Shown: positions 45,279-53,904, counted from the first letter of the stretch. The stretch: 64,000 nt of DNA from Sphingopyxis sp. H073 (GCF_001468395.1 NZ_LNSG01000002.1:310001-374000); one strand, 5' to 3'. Notes: generated by a model not told the origin, from the letters alone. Translations and numbers: made by a program.

Positions 45279-45980
45279 CTATTGGCGCGGTTCGGCGGTA
45301 TGCTCTCTGCGCCGCACCTCGACCGTCTCGCCGCGTCCGATCACGACAGTGTCAATCTCGCTGAGAAACAAGCCGTGCTCCATGACGCCGGGGATGGCAT
45401 CGATCGCTCGGGCGATCTCAATTGGCCTAAGGCCCTCGCCGAAGGCTGCATCCAAGATGTGATTGCTCTGGTCTGTGAGGAATGGTTCTCCCTCGACCGA
45501 GCGAAGCCCCACACGGGCTCCAAGGTTGGCAAGATGCGTTCGAACGAACTCGCTCGCGAAGGGCACGACTTCGACCGCCAGAGGAAACTCGCCGAGCCGT
45601 CGAACGACTTTGCTTGCGTCTACGATCACGATCATCCGGCTAGAAGCGGCAGCCACGACCTTCTCTCGGAGCAAGGCGCCGCCACCGCCTTTGATCGCCT
45701 GAAAGTGGCAATCGATCTCGTCGGCGCCGTCGATCGTGAGGTCTACCGAACCGAACTGCTCAAAAGGAACGAGCGGCACCGCGAGACGACGAGCGAACAT
45801 TTCGGTCGCTCGGGAGGTGGCGACAGCGGTGATGCGAAGGCCCTGCCGAATGCGGTCGCTCAGGCTTTGAATGGCATACGCTGTTGTGCTTCCGGTCCCA
45901 AGTCCAACGAACATGCCGTCTTCGATCTCGTCGACCGCTCTAGCTGCAGCCAGCCTCTTCTCTGCTTCTCGGTTAGACAT
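45279..45980 (-). CDS. rpiA: Ribose-5-phosphate isomerase A
   Basis: A 233-residue RpiA that interconverts ribose 5-phosphate and ribulose 5-phosphate. MFVGLGTGSTTAYAIQSL (about 23-40) holds the phosphate loop, DLTIDGADEIDCHFQAIKGGGGALLREKVVA (about 80-110) is the catalytic region with Asp and Lys/Glu, and VIVDASKVVRRLG follows. It is divergent from gap with a MarR-type palindrome between. In most sphingomonads rpiA is a core gene elsewhere, so this is probably an extra copy. Confidence 0.92.
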   Translation of the reverse strand: MSNREAEKRLAAARAVDEIEDGMFVGLGTGSTTAYAIQSLSDRIRQGLRITAVATSRATEMFARRLAVPLVPFEQFGSVDLTIDGADEIDCHFQAIKGGGGALLREKVVAAASSRMIVIVDASKVVRRLGEFPLAVEVVPFASEFVRTHLANLGARVGLRSVEGEPFLTDQSNHILDAAFGEGLRPIEIARAIDAIPGVMEHGLFLSEIDTVVIGRGETVEVRRREHTAEPRQ

Positions 45981-46105
45981 CTAACGCCACTTCATCTCGC
46001 CGGCATGCGTGCCATCACCAGGTCGATTATGAAACCGGGCGGCGCAAACCTAATCCTCCATGCCGACATTGCCTCGTTGACCTGCAGCCAACAGACGGAT
46101 AGGTC

Positions 46106-46120
46106 TATGCGTGGCGCATA
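46106..46120. promoter_or_regulatory. MarR-type palindrome TATGCG-TGG-CGCATA (site 4)
   Basis: Perfect arms; the spacer is the reverse complement of CCA, so it equals site 2 read the other way. It lies midway between rpiA (126 bases) and gap (119 bases) in their divergent promoter. Confidence 0.75.
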
Positions 46121-46238
46121 CATAATGTGGATGGTCTGATCGGCAAGCTTTCGCTGCTGGAGACGACCACCGTATGCCAGGCGGCACTGAGCGAAGTGCG
46201 TATGCCGGAGCCAGTTCGGCGAACCAGGGGACACAGGC

Positions 46239-47246
46239 ATGACGGTCAAGGTCGCAATCAACGGTTTCGGTCGGATCGGACGACTGGCCTTACGGTCGAT
46301 CGTCGAACTACGGCGTGACGACATCGAGGTGGTTGCGATCAACGACCTCGGGCCGGTTGCTACGTTGGCGCACCTCCTGAAGTACGATTCAGTTCACGGC
46401 CCCTTTCAAGGATCGATAGCCACCGGCGAAGACTGGATCGACATCGGGTCCGGTAAAATCAAAGTGTCTTCGGAGCGCGATCCATCAAAGCTTCCGCATA
46501 ACGAGCTTGGAGTCGACGTGGCGCTCGAATGCACGGGTTTGTTCACCTCCAAGGAGAAGGCTGAATCGCACATCCGTGCGGGAGCAAAGCGCGTGCTCGT
46601 CTCCGCGCCCAGCGAGGGCGCAGACAAGACGATCGTCTTCAAGGTCAATCACGAAACGCTGACAACCGATGATGTCGTCGTATCGAATGGCTCATGCACC
46701 ACGAATGTCCTCGCGCCCGTCGCGAAGATCCTGAACGATCTATGTGGCATTGAGCGGGGCTACATGACCACGGTTCACGCCTATACCGGTGACCAACCGA
46801 CGCTGGATACGGTGCATAAGGATCTCTACCGCGCACGGGCAGCCGCGCTGTCGATGATCCCAACCTCGACCGGAGCCGCGAACGCAATCGGACGCGTGCT
46901 GCCAGAACTGAAAGGCAAGCTCCATGGCTCGTCAATCCGCGTGCCAACGCCGAACGTATCGGTCGTCGATCTCGCTGTTTCCGCATCCCGGGAGGTCACG
47001 ATCGACGAAGTGAACGACGCCATTCGTCAGGCTGCGAGTGGTCCTATGAGTGGGGTGCTCGCTTACACGACAGAGCCATTGGTGTCTGTGGATCTGACCC
47101 ACCGGACCGAATCCTCGATCGTCGCGCTACCCCAGACCGATGTCGTCGATGGCCGGATGGTTCGCGTGCTTGCTTGGTACGACAACGAGTGGAGCTTTGC
47201 GACACGCATGGCGGATGTCGCCGTGGTGATGGCGAAGCTCATCTAG
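46239..47246 (+). CDS. gap: Glyceraldehyde-3-phosphate dehydrogenase
   Basis: A 335-residue type I GAPDH. The NAD-binding INGFGRIGRLALR (about 6-18) and VAINDL (about 31-36) are followed by the catalytic Cys in VSNGSCTTNVLAPV (about 148-161), HAYTGDQPTLD (active His) and the C-terminal WYDNEWSFATRMAD. It oxidises glyceraldehyde 3-phosphate and its active Cys is itself a known oxidant target. An accessory copy under the same operator as stress regulators is unusual. A 98-residue HTH gene follows. Confidence 0.94.
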   Translation: MTVKVAINGFGRIGRLALRSIVELRRDDIEVVAINDLGPVATLAHLLKYDSVHGPFQGSIATGEDWIDIGSGKIKVSSERDPSKLPHNELGVDVALECTGLFTSKEKAESHIRAGAKRVLVSAPSEGADKTIVFKVNHETLTTDDVVVSNGSCTTNVLAPVAKILNDLCGIERGYMTTVHAYTGDQPTLDTVHKDLYRARAAALSMIPTSTGAANAIGRVLPELKGKLHGSSIRVPTPNVSVVDLAVSASREVTIDEVNDAIRQAASGPMSGVLAYTTEPLVSVDLTHRTESSIVALPQTDVVDGRMVRVLAWYDNEWSFATRMADVAVVMAKLI

Positions 47247-47312
47247 CGGATCGGTTGCGGGAAAAGTCGGATCTTGGCGACAAGATGCGTTCGCGAAACG
47301 GAGGCATTGAAC

Positions 47313-47609
47313 ATGAATGGGCCACTAGCACGTGCAGCGAGAGCGCTCATTCAGTGGCCGCGATCACATGTCGCCAAGATCGCAGGCTTGGAGGAAGAGG
47401 CGCTAGCTCAATTCGAAGCCGGCGCCAGCGTGTTTGCAGCCTCGGATCTGACGCGGCTGCGGGACGCGCTCGAACGCGGCGGCGCGGTCTTCATCGGCGA
47501 GGACAATAGCGGAGGGCTCGGCGTGAGGCTTAAATTCAACGCCAAGGATGTGCGTGCGATCAATCGGATGGAGGGCGAAGGTGGGCCGGTAGGCACCGAC
47601 GACGTCTAA
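47313..47609 (+). CDS. Small XRE-like helix-turn-helix protein
   Basis: A 98-residue protein. LIQWPRSHVAKIAGLEEEALAQFEAGA (about 12-38) resembles the helices of an XRE domain, and LRDALERGGAVFIGEDNSGGLGVRLKF (about 48-74) the C-terminal segment often seen in short XRE regulators. GGAGG lies 9 bases before ATG 47313. It may be co-transcribed with gap and lies before MarR gene B. Confidence 0.6.
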   Translation: MNGPLARAARALIQWPRSHVAKIAGLEEEALAQFEAGASVFAASDLTRLRDALERGGAVFIGEDNSGGLGVRLKFNAKDVRAINRMEGEGGPVGTDDV

Positions 47610-47667
47610 GCCTTCCAGCGAACGCTTGTACTCCGGCAAGAGGCTCGACACCGGCCCACAGATATTG

Positions 47668-47682
47668 TATGCGCGACGCATA
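47668..47682. promoter_or_regulatory. MarR-type palindrome TATGCG-CGA-CGCATA (site 5)
   Basis: Perfect arms, 19 bases before the ATG of MarR gene B, in a position to block its promoter. Confidence 0.75.
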
Positions 47683-47701
47683 TATTGCGTGAGTCGCGGC
47701 G

Positions 47702-48211
47702 ATGGATGACCCCTCGGATCGCTTGATCAACATCTTTGGCGCGCTGTCTCAAGCGGTGTCTGACCGCGTGCGCTTGGCGATCGCTGAAGCATTCAATGCG
47801 GGGGGCGAGACGGCCGCGGCGTTGATCGCGATCGGTCACGCGCCAGGAATGTCGATCGGCCAGGTACGGCAAACTCTCCGGCTTTCGCATGCAGGTGCAG
47901 TTCGCGTCGTCGAGAGGCTAGGCGAGCAAGGCCTGGTGGCGAAATCGTTATCGCCCTCTGACCGCCGGGTAGTTCATGTCTCGCTGACCTCGCGTGGTCA
48001 GGTGGAGCGGACCAAGCTGCTAGGTCTGCGGAACGCGGCGGTGTCCGAGCTGCTGAGCAAAGTGTCGGCTGACGATCGCGTCGTGCTGGAGCGGGCCGCG
48101 GACAACATCCTGTCGTCGCTGTTCTCGGACCTCCACGGCGGCTTGGCAATCTGTCGTCTGTGCGATCAGGCCCGGTGTGCCGATTGCCCAGTCGGCCACC
48201 ATCGTCCGTGA
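47702..48211 (+). CDS. MarR-family regulator with C-terminal cysteine cluster (B)
   Basis: A 169-residue winged-helix protein, homologous along its length to MarR gene A. GMSIGQVRQTLRLSHAGAVRVVERLGEQGLV (about 50-80) is the DNA-binding region; PSDRRVVHVSLTSRG is the wing. The tail LAICRLCDQARCADCPVGHH has four Cys (CxxCx4Cx2C). The same spacing in gene A implies a conserved metal or redox site. It heads an operon with the DUF417 membrane gene. Confidence 0.88.
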   Translation: MDDPSDRLINIFGALSQAVSDRVRLAIAEAFNAGGETAAALIAIGHAPGMSIGQVRQTLRLSHAGAVRVVERLGEQGLVAKSLSPSDRRVVHVSLTSRGQVERTKLLGLRNAAVSELLSKVSADDRVVLERAADNILSSLFSDLHGGLAICRLCDQARCADCPVGHHRP

Positions 48212-48246
48212 CGCCCTGACGATCATCCCCTTTTGAGGAGTTCGAT

Positions 48247-48753
48247 ATGAGTATTTTCGATCGGTATGAATTGCTTGTGCCCGAGCGCAGTCGGAAGGAA
48301 CTGGCGCTGTTGAGATGGGCGCTCGTGATCGTTTTCTCTTGGTTCGGCGCGATGAAATTCACGGCTTACGAGGCCGATGGCATCGCCCCTTTCATCGGCC
48401 ATAGTCCGATCATGAGTTGGCTGGGTATGTTCGGGGTACAGGGCCAAAGTTACTTTGTCGGCGTCATCGAGCTGTCGACCGCAGTCGTGCTGGCCTTAGG
48501 GGCTTTCCGCCCATCCTTCTCAGCGCTTGGCGCGCTTATGTCGGCGGCGACCTACTTCATCACCCTGACCTTCTTTTTTACGACGCCTGGGGTCGGGGAG
48601 CCGACTGCCGGAGGCTTTCCTGCGATATCCGCCGCTCCTGGCCAGTTTCTGCTGAAGGACGCAGTTTTGCTGGCGGCATCACTTGTGCTGCTGCTTGCGT
48701 CGGTCCAACCCAAAAATGAGCGCCTTGGGCCGATGACCATCGATCGGTCGTGA
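48247..48753 (+). CDS. DUF417 (YkgB/RclC-like) membrane protein
   Basis: A 168-residue membrane protein with about four helices. LLRWALVIVFSWFGAMKFTAYEADGIAPFIGHSPIMSWL (about 21-60) is the DUF417 signature, and a second conserved part is TLTFFFTTPG. In E. coli the DUF417 protein RclC belongs to the reactive-chlorine operon rclABC. Placement after a Cys-rich MarR regulator fits an oxidant role (inference). Its stop overlaps the next start (GTGA). Confidence 0.85.
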   Translation: MSIFDRYELLVPERSRKELALLRWALVIVFSWFGAMKFTAYEADGIAPFIGHSPIMSWLGMFGVQGQSYFVGVIELSTAVVLALGAFRPSFSALGALMSAATYFITLTFFFTTPGVGEPTAGGFPAISAAPGQFLLKDAVLLAASLVLLLASVQPKNERLGPMTIDRS

Positions 48754-49229
48754 ACATAGGCACGATGGTCTTGGACACGCTCCGTGGAGAGTGGGCGCTT
48801 CGTCGCAACGTCGATCCGACGGGCGAACAACTGATTGGCGACGCGGATTTCGCTTCGACAGGTGAATCCGCGCTCACCTATCGAGAAAGCGGGATACTTC
48901 GGCTTCGGGATGGCCGCGAACTCTCAGCGTCTCGGCAATATCGGTACTGCGCGGTCGGCCACCGAGTAGACGTTCAGTTCGCAGACGGACCGAACACCGG
49001 GAAGCTGTTTCTCAACCTTGCATTCTCGCGCAAGAATTGGGGGTACGAGGCAACAGACACCCACTTCTGCGGTGACGACGCCTATCACGCTTTTTACCGA
49101 ATTCTCGACGCAGGATCTTTCGAGACAGTTATAGGGGTCATTGGTCCACGAAAGGCGTACGACCTGCGGAGCCGGTACTCAAAGGTGTCACCAACGACGC
49201 CGGACCGTCTACTTTTTCCCCTGGCCTGA
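48750..49229 (+). CDS. DUF6314-like protein
   Basis: A 159-residue protein starting at GTG 48750 inside the DUF417 stop. LRGEWALRRNVDPTGEQLIGDADFAS (about 11-36) and FLNLAFSRKNWGYEATDTHFCGDDAYHAFYRI resemble DUF6314 proteins of unknown function. It is probably lipocalin-like (beta-rich). The 3' end overlaps the convergent broken yeeE gene by 21 bases. Confidence 0.65.
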   Translation: MNIGTMVLDTLRGEWALRRNVDPTGEQLIGDADFASTGESALTYRESGILRLRDGRELSASRQYRYCAVGHRVDVQFADGPNTGKLFLNLAFSRKNWGYEATDTHFCGDDAYHAFYRILDAGSFETVIGVIGPRKAYDLRSRYSKVSPTTPDRLLFPLA

Positions 49230-49511
49230 CGCGCCGTTCCTGGCCAGTCTGTCACGCGCTTCGAATCCGAAAACGATCGTGGTCGTCATCACAAGGTAGG
49301 CGACTATGCCGCCCGGAGAAAGCGTAGGCATTGCGGCAAGGATTAAAGCGTCGTTGCCACCGGGTATCAGGCCGATGCCTATTCCCATCAACGCGCCGCC
49401 GGCGATCGACCGCAGGATGCCGGCGGCCGTCGGCCGCTGGAGACGCAAGCGACCCTGGCGCACGGATGCCGTGATGGCTCCCGCAACTGAGGCAATGACC
49501 GCAACCAGTGC
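49209..49511 (-). pseudogene. 3' part of the YeeE/YedE-type gene split by the IS66 element
   Basis: Encodes AVIASVAGAITASVRQGR and then a GGALMGIGIGLIPGGNDALIL block typical of the C-terminal half of YeeE/YedE sulfur-compound transporters, ending in a stop at 49209. It has no start of its own. Removing the element and one ACCAGTGC repeat joins it in frame to 52622-53304 to give a 325-residue protein. Confidence 0.85.
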
Positions 49512-49547
49512 GTAAGCGCCGACGGAAGGTGGCGTTGACGCGGCCTG

Positions 49548-50141
49548 TCAGGCTTTGCGGCGTGTCCGCGGCGCCCATTTTTTCGCGAGCGCTTCCAGCC
49601 TTGCCTCGATCAGTGGGATATCGGGCTGGGCGTTGGGATCATGGTCGTCGCCGAGGGTATCGAGCGCTTCTTCATGATATTCATGCTGGGGGTCGCCGAA
49701 CGCTTCGAGTTTTTCGGCGTAACCCCATGGGCCGCCACAGTCCTCTGGCGGCCGCATGCCTACTGCATTGAGAATGAGCGGATATGTCAGGTGCGGGCTG
49801 GCCGCGCTGACGCGCTCGATCTTGACGCTATGCTCCCAGGCGTCGCCAAAGTCGTAGAGATATCGGAAGGTCTTTCGCCTGGTGTCCGCCAGAACCTGAG
49901 CGAGAGTGGCCTTACGGGCATCGAGCGGTCCGTCGAAGCCATATTCAGGATCAGGGATGCCGAAGCCGGTTTGCCCGAAGCTCATTTCCCACAGGTGAGA
50001 GTCCGTCCAGGAGAAGGCAGTCTGGAAGACGGTGTGCAGACGATCGAGCCGGATATTGAGCGGCACCTCCAGCGTTCGGCTGACGATGGGCGGGACATCG
50101 TCCAGCGTAATCTTCATCCGCACGACAGTGCCGTTGCTCAC
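49548..50141 (-). CDS. IS66 passenger: plasmid pRiA4b ORF-3-like protein
   Basis: A 197-residue protein of the pRiA4b ORF-3 family ([19 protein letters not shown], about 9-27; [16 protein letters not shown]; and [18 protein letters not shown]). The function is unknown; the family is frequent on plasmids and some mobile elements. It starts at GTG 50141, overlapping the tnpC TGA (GTGA), so it is translated with the transposase and lies inside the terminal repeats. Confidence 0.88.
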   Translation of the reverse strand: MSNGTVVRMKITLDDVPPIVSRTLEVPLNIRLDRLHTVFQTAFSWTDSHLWEMSFGQTGFGIPDPEYGFDGPLDARKATLAQVLADTRRKTFRYLYDFGDAWEHSVKIERVSAASPHLTYPLILNAVGMRPPEDCGGPWGYAEKLEAFGDPQHEYHEEALDTLGDDHDPNAQPDIPLIEARLEALAKKWAPRTRRKA

Positions 50142-51733
50142 GCAGCCTTCTCCAGATCGTTGGTCAGCCTTGATGCCTGCCAGTTCCACGGCAAGAAGTC
50201 ATCGATCCGATTGATCGGGTGATCACCGATGCGCTCGATGACGTCAGTGAACCATGCCTCGGGCTCGACGCCGTTGAGCCGGCATGTGCCCGCCAGGGCG
50301 TAGAAGAGCGCCGCCGCTTCTCCCCCCTTCATGGAGCCGACGAACATCCAGTTCCGGCGCCCGAGCGCGACACCGCGCAGGGCGTTCTCCACCAGATTGT
50401 TGCTGATCTCGAGCCGACCGTCATCGCAGTAACGGATCATGGCCTGCCAGCGGTTGAGCGGATAGCGACAGGCACGCGCCAGATTGCTGTCGGAAGACAG
50501 GCCACGGTTCTGGGTTTCAAGCCAGACGCGCAAAGCCTCGAGCTTCGGCACCGCCTTGATCTGGCGGATGCGTCTTCGCTCATCAGGTGGCGCACCCTTG
50601 ATATCGCGCTCGATGGCGAAGAGTTCGGCGATCCGCACGACCGCCTCCGCCGCGATCGGTGACGGGCTCTTATCCAGGATGTCGGTAAACTTCCGGCGCG
50701 CGTGGCTCCAGCATCCCACTTCGACGATATCCCTGAGCGCCTTGGTCTTGGGGTCACGGTAAAGTGCGTTGTACCCGGCAAAGCCGTCTGCCTGTAGATA
50801 CCCCCGATAGTCGGCGAGATGTTCTGCCGGATGCGCTCCGCCACGATCGGCGCTGAAGCGGAAGACCACGGCAGGCGGGCTCATGTCGCCGCTGGAGCGG
50901 TCATCACGCAGATATACCCAGAAGTGCCCGGTCCGGCTGCCGTCGCCATTGCCCAGCAAGGTGACCGGCGTGTCGTCACCATGAATCTTGGCGGCTTCCC
51001 GGATATAGGCGAACAGCCGCTCGCCCAGCGGCGCCAGCAGCCATGCCAGTTTCCGTGCCCAGCGGCTCATCACGTCCCGATCGATGTGGAGTCCCACGCG
51101 GCGAAAGATCACTGACTGCCGGTGCCAGGGCTGATGATCGACAAAGCGGCTCACGACGAGGTGGGCCAGCAAGGCGCTGCTCGCCATCACCTTGGGCAGC
51201 GGCAGATCGACAGCGGGCGCCTGGCGGATCTGTTCGCAGGACCGGCACACCAGTCTTGGCCGCACGTGACGGATGACCCGGAAGCGCGCAGGGACATAGT
51301 CGAGGACCTCAGTGACAGCCTCGTCGATCTGTACTGACGGCCCGTTACAACCGGTACTGCACGGGCGGGGCTGATGATCGACTGTATGACGCGGGAAGTG
51401 CGAAGGAAGCGGAACACGGCCGCCGGATTTGCGGGCCGATTTCACCACAAGCGGCGCCGCCACCTCATCGTTGGCGGGTTCTGGTGCATCGACCTCCTCG
51501 AACATCAGCCGCAGCTGGGCGATATCCATTTTCTCGGAGCTGCGGCCGAACTGGACGCGCAGCAGCCGCGCGACGCGATGCTCGAGCTTTTCGATCCGCA
51601 AGGTCTGGGCTTTGACGGTGGCTTGCGCCGCCGTCAGTTCGGCCCGTTCCTGCTCCATGACATCGGCCATCTCCAGCAGCATTTTCTGCAGGAGAACCGG
51701 GTCTGTGGGAAGGCGATCAAGGGCGAACCGCAT
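50138..51733 (-). CDS. tnpC: IS66 transposase TnpC
   Basis: A 531-residue IS66 transposase. A coiled N-terminal region (about 15-55), the zinc-ribbon-like CSTGC and CRSC region (about 125-175) and the DDE part are seen, with [11 protein letters not shown] (about 252-262), [13 protein letters not shown] (about 311-323) and [18 protein letters not shown] (Glu, about 440-457) as the catalytic blocks. It is full length for the family. Confidence 0.93.
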   Translation of the reverse strand: MRFALDRLPTDPVLLQKMLLEMADVMEQERAELTAAQATVKAQTLRIEKLEHRVARLLRVQFGRSSEKMDIAQLRLMFEEVDAPEPANDEVAAPLVVKSARKSGGRVPLPSHFPRHTVDHQPRPCSTGCNGPSVQIDEAVTEVLDYVPARFRVIRHVRPRLVCRSCEQIRQAPAVDLPLPKVMASSALLAHLVVSRFVDHQPWHRQSVIFRRVGLHIDRDVMSRWARKLAWLLAPLGERLFAYIREAAKIHGDDTPVTLLGNGDGSRTGHFWVYLRDDRSSGDMSPPAVVFRFSADRGGAHPAEHLADYRGYLQADGFAGYNALYRDPKTKALRDIVEVGCWSHARRKFTDILDKSPSPIAAEAVVRIAELFAIERDIKGAPPDERRRIRQIKAVPKLEALRVWLETQNRGLSSDSNLARACRYPLNRWQAMIRYCDDGRLEISNNLVENALRGVALGRRNWMFVGSMKGGEAAALFYALAGTCRLNGVEPEAWFTDVIERIGDHPINRIDDFLPWNWQASRLTNDLEKAA

Positions 51734-51800
51734 GCCGCCGATAATAGCCGAAGCCCACGGTAAATCCTACATAAAATGGCGGTTTTCCTGATCTTTGTGG

Positions 51801-52157
51801 CTATGCGAGCCTCGGCGTGATCACCTCGTCGTGGACGATCGCCTGCTTCCAGTTCAGCCCTTCGACGAGCATCGCAAGCTGGGCTGCCGACAGGCGTAGC
51901 GCGCCCTCATGAGCACGAGGCCACACGAACTTTCCGCGCTCGAGACGCTTCGCATACACGCATAGCCCGGACCCGTCCCAGACCAAGGCCTTCAACCTGT
52001 CGCCCCTTTTCCCGCGGAACAAGAAAACCGCCCCCGAGAAGGGATCAAGCTGAAGAATATTGCGCACCTGCGCCGACAGCCCATCAAACCCCTTGCGCAT
52101 GTCGCACGGCGCCAGCGACAGATAGATTTTCGTCGAAGGCGGGAACGCCAGGCTCAT
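51801..52157 (-). CDS. tnpB: IS66 accessory protein TnpB
   Basis: A 118-residue protein with the IS66 Orf2 signature: YLSLAPCDMRKGFDGLSAQV (about 12-31), FLFRGKRGDRLKALVWDGSGLCVYAKRLERGKF. Required with TnpA and TnpC for transposition in this family. Its start overlaps the tnpA stop (ATGA). Confidence 0.94.
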   Translation of the reverse strand: MSLAFPPSTKIYLSLAPCDMRKGFDGLSAQVRNILQLDPFSGAVFLFRGKRGDRLKALVWDGSGLCVYAKRLERGKFVWPRAHEGALRLSAAQLAMLVEGLNWKQAIVHDEVITPRLA

Positions 52158-52552
52158 TGATCCAGCTCCCGCAGGACATCGAGCACCTGTTTCAGGGCGG
52201 CCCGATCGACCTCGCCATCAACCAACACCGTCAGGCCGCACCGCCCTCGAACCTCAATCCGCCCTGGCTCCCGAGCTTTGGCCGACGGCGAAGACGATGC
52301 CAATTCGACAGGCACGAAGCCCGCCATCGCTCCGCGAAGCAGCTGCTTGCGCCAGGTATAAAGCTGGCCTGTTCCAACGCTGTGCCGCCGAGCCACGGCC
52401 GATACGATCGCCCCCGGCGCCGTCGTCTCCTTCAGGATCGCCAGCTTCTCCTCGTCGCTCCAGTTCCGACGCCGCTTCACCCGTACAAGCGCTCCGCCAT
52501 CACCGCGACCGCTCATACGAGGCTCGTTTGACTGCTCGATGTCCATGCTCAC
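52154..52552 (-). CDS. tnpA: IS66 accessory protein TnpA
   Basis: A 132-residue helix-turn-helix protein. RRNWSDEEKLAILKETTAPGAIVSAVARRHSVGTGQLYTWRKQL (about 27-70) is a transposase_8-type HTH, followed by a short C-terminal tail. First gene of the IS66 operon. Confidence 0.93.
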   Translation of the reverse strand: MSMDIEQSNEPRMSGRGDGGALVRVKRRRNWSDEEKLAILKETTAPGAIVSAVARRHSVGTGQLYTWRKQLLRGAMAGFVPVELASSSPSAKAREPGRIEVRGRCGLTVLVDGEVDRAALKQVLDVLRELDQ

Positions 52553-52617
52553 GCCTCCTCAAAGGCCGCGAGCTTTCCTATTCCGGTGCCGGCAACAAGG
52601 CCGCCTTCCGTCGGCGC

Positions 52618-53304
52618 TTACACCAGTGCGACCTCGCCTGTTGGCGACATTCGAAGAGGAAGGCCGCGTTGGATAAGGTCAGCGAATGTCCATGCTGGCG
52701 AAAGCGCGTAGAGAAGCCCACCAGTGATACCGAGGCCGATCATTGAAGCGCCAAATGCCCAGCTCTGCCTTCTTCGCGGTGGGGTCTTCCGCGATACGAA
52801 GATCACCGCCAGCGCGAGCACGACGGCTAAGGCAAGAAGCGTCGCGGCCCCAGGGACACTCGGCCTAGCGATGGAACTTGGCCATGTCGCGACGGCGCCA
52901 AACCGGCCGAAATCAGCGGCCAAGATGCCGATTGCCAGTCCGGCAGGAAGGGCAAGCAACCGCATCTCTCCATCCCCTAACCGTGCCAGTGAACCTAGCA
53001 GGCAGGTGTCATTTATGAGCGCGCCGAGGCCGAAGGCGATGGCGCCGATGATGAGGAGGCCGTTGACGCTCGTCGAGAGTGGGAGGGTCGCGTTCAGCGT
53101 CCCCGCCCAGGCGAGCGGTATCGCAATAAGGCCAGCAGCCGCAGACGCCGCAACAAATCCGACGAACATTCTTGGTCGGCGCCGTTGCTGCAACTCATGA
53201 GCCGCTACGACCAAGCACGTGCCGCCTCGGTTCGCAGAATACCCGAACCAGAAGGCCAGTATGCATATGAGAAAGTCGAACGCGATCGATGCCAAAGATA
53301 TCAA
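52618..53304 (-). pseudogene. 5' part of the YeeE/YedE-type transporter gene split by IS66
   Basis: Encodes about 227 residues with six or so hydrophobic helices. FDFLICILAFWFGYSANRGGTCLVVAA (about 9-35) and GLGALINDTCLLGSLARLGDGEMRLL (about 91-116) match YeeE/YedE thiosulfate/sulfur transporters, including the conserved Cys positions (GGTC and NDTC). The frame ends at a TAA three bases into the element. The remaining C-terminal part is at 49209-49511. A truncated protein may still be made. Confidence 0.85.
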
Positions 53305-53322
53305 GCCTGCCTCGGTTTCTCG

Positions 53323-53856
53323 TCAGCCCTTGTGCGAAGGGCGCCGGCGCAGCTGGCGGGCGGGCTGAGATGCATTTTCAGCCGGTGTCTGTCCCCGGTA
53401 GCCAACCACGGGCCACATAGTCTCGACACCAGATTTCTCGTAACCGTTTGCGATAAGGAGCCGCTCGGACAATCGGCCTAGTTTGTTCAGGTCAGCCGGC
53501 GACAGCGGCGAGACACACGCTGCAATCACTTGTTCGCGCGCTCTGAGCAGAGCGCCGGTCATTTTCACACCTGCATTGGTCAAGTGGATAAAGCGCGCCC
53601 TCTTGTCCGCCGTGTGTCGCCGCCTTTCCACCAGGTGATCGGATTCGAGCCTATCGATCAATCGGACTGTTCCCGCATGCGAAAGCCGGATCCGGCTCGC
53701 AAGGACACTGATAGGTAATCCCGGCTCGAAGCTAAGGAAAACCATCAATGCAGCCGCGGGGCCGCTCGGCGAAAGCGAGGCTGATGCGCTCGCGATGCTG
53801 TCAGCTACCGCGAGCGCAAGTGCACCAAAATGATATTTGGCGGCCTCGGGCTCCAT
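53323..53856 (-). CDS. MarR-family regulator (C), without cysteine tail
   Basis: A 177-residue winged-helix protein related to MarR genes A and B. GLPISVLASRIRLSHAGTVRLIDRLESDHLVERRRH (about 48-83) is the DNA-binding part; KRARFIHLTNAG is the wing. The tail lacks the CxxC cluster and ends in a basic stretch. It has a single Cys near residue 113. I start at ATG 53856, 12 bases from a perfect palindrome; an upstream frame to 53922 would run through both operators. It is upstream of the broken yeeE gene, 18 bases away, and so probably drove it. Confidence 0.85.
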   Translation of the reverse strand: MEPEAAKYHFGALALAVADSIASASASLSPSGPAAALMVFLSFEPGLPISVLASRIRLSHAGTVRLIDRLESDHLVERRRHTADKRARFIHLTNAGVKMTGALLRAREQVIAACVSPLSPADLNKLGRLSERLLIANGYEKSGVETMWPVVGYRGQTPAENASQPARQLRRRPSHKG

Positions 53857-53868
53857 CCGGGAAGAATA

Positions 53869-53883
53869 TATGCGCCACGCATA
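53869..53883. promoter_or_regulatory. MarR-type palindrome TATGCG-CCA-CGCATA (site 6)
   Basis: Perfect arms, 12 bases before the ATG of MarR gene C; same sequence as site 2. Confidence 0.75.
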
Positions 53884-53904
53884 GACATCAAGCGCTCGAA
53901 TATG

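Larger units (their letters stand above)
49512..52621 (-). mobile_element. IS66-family insertion sequence with passenger gene
   Basis: A 3110-bp element. The ends are GTAAGCGCCGACGGAAGG in inverted orientation (49512 onward and back from 52621). An 8-bp target duplication ACCAGTGC flanks it (49504-49511 and 52622-52629), the size usual for IS66. Inside, reading on the minus strand, are tnpA, tnpB, tnpC and a pRiA4b ORF-3-like gene. All frames are intact. Confidence 0.94.
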
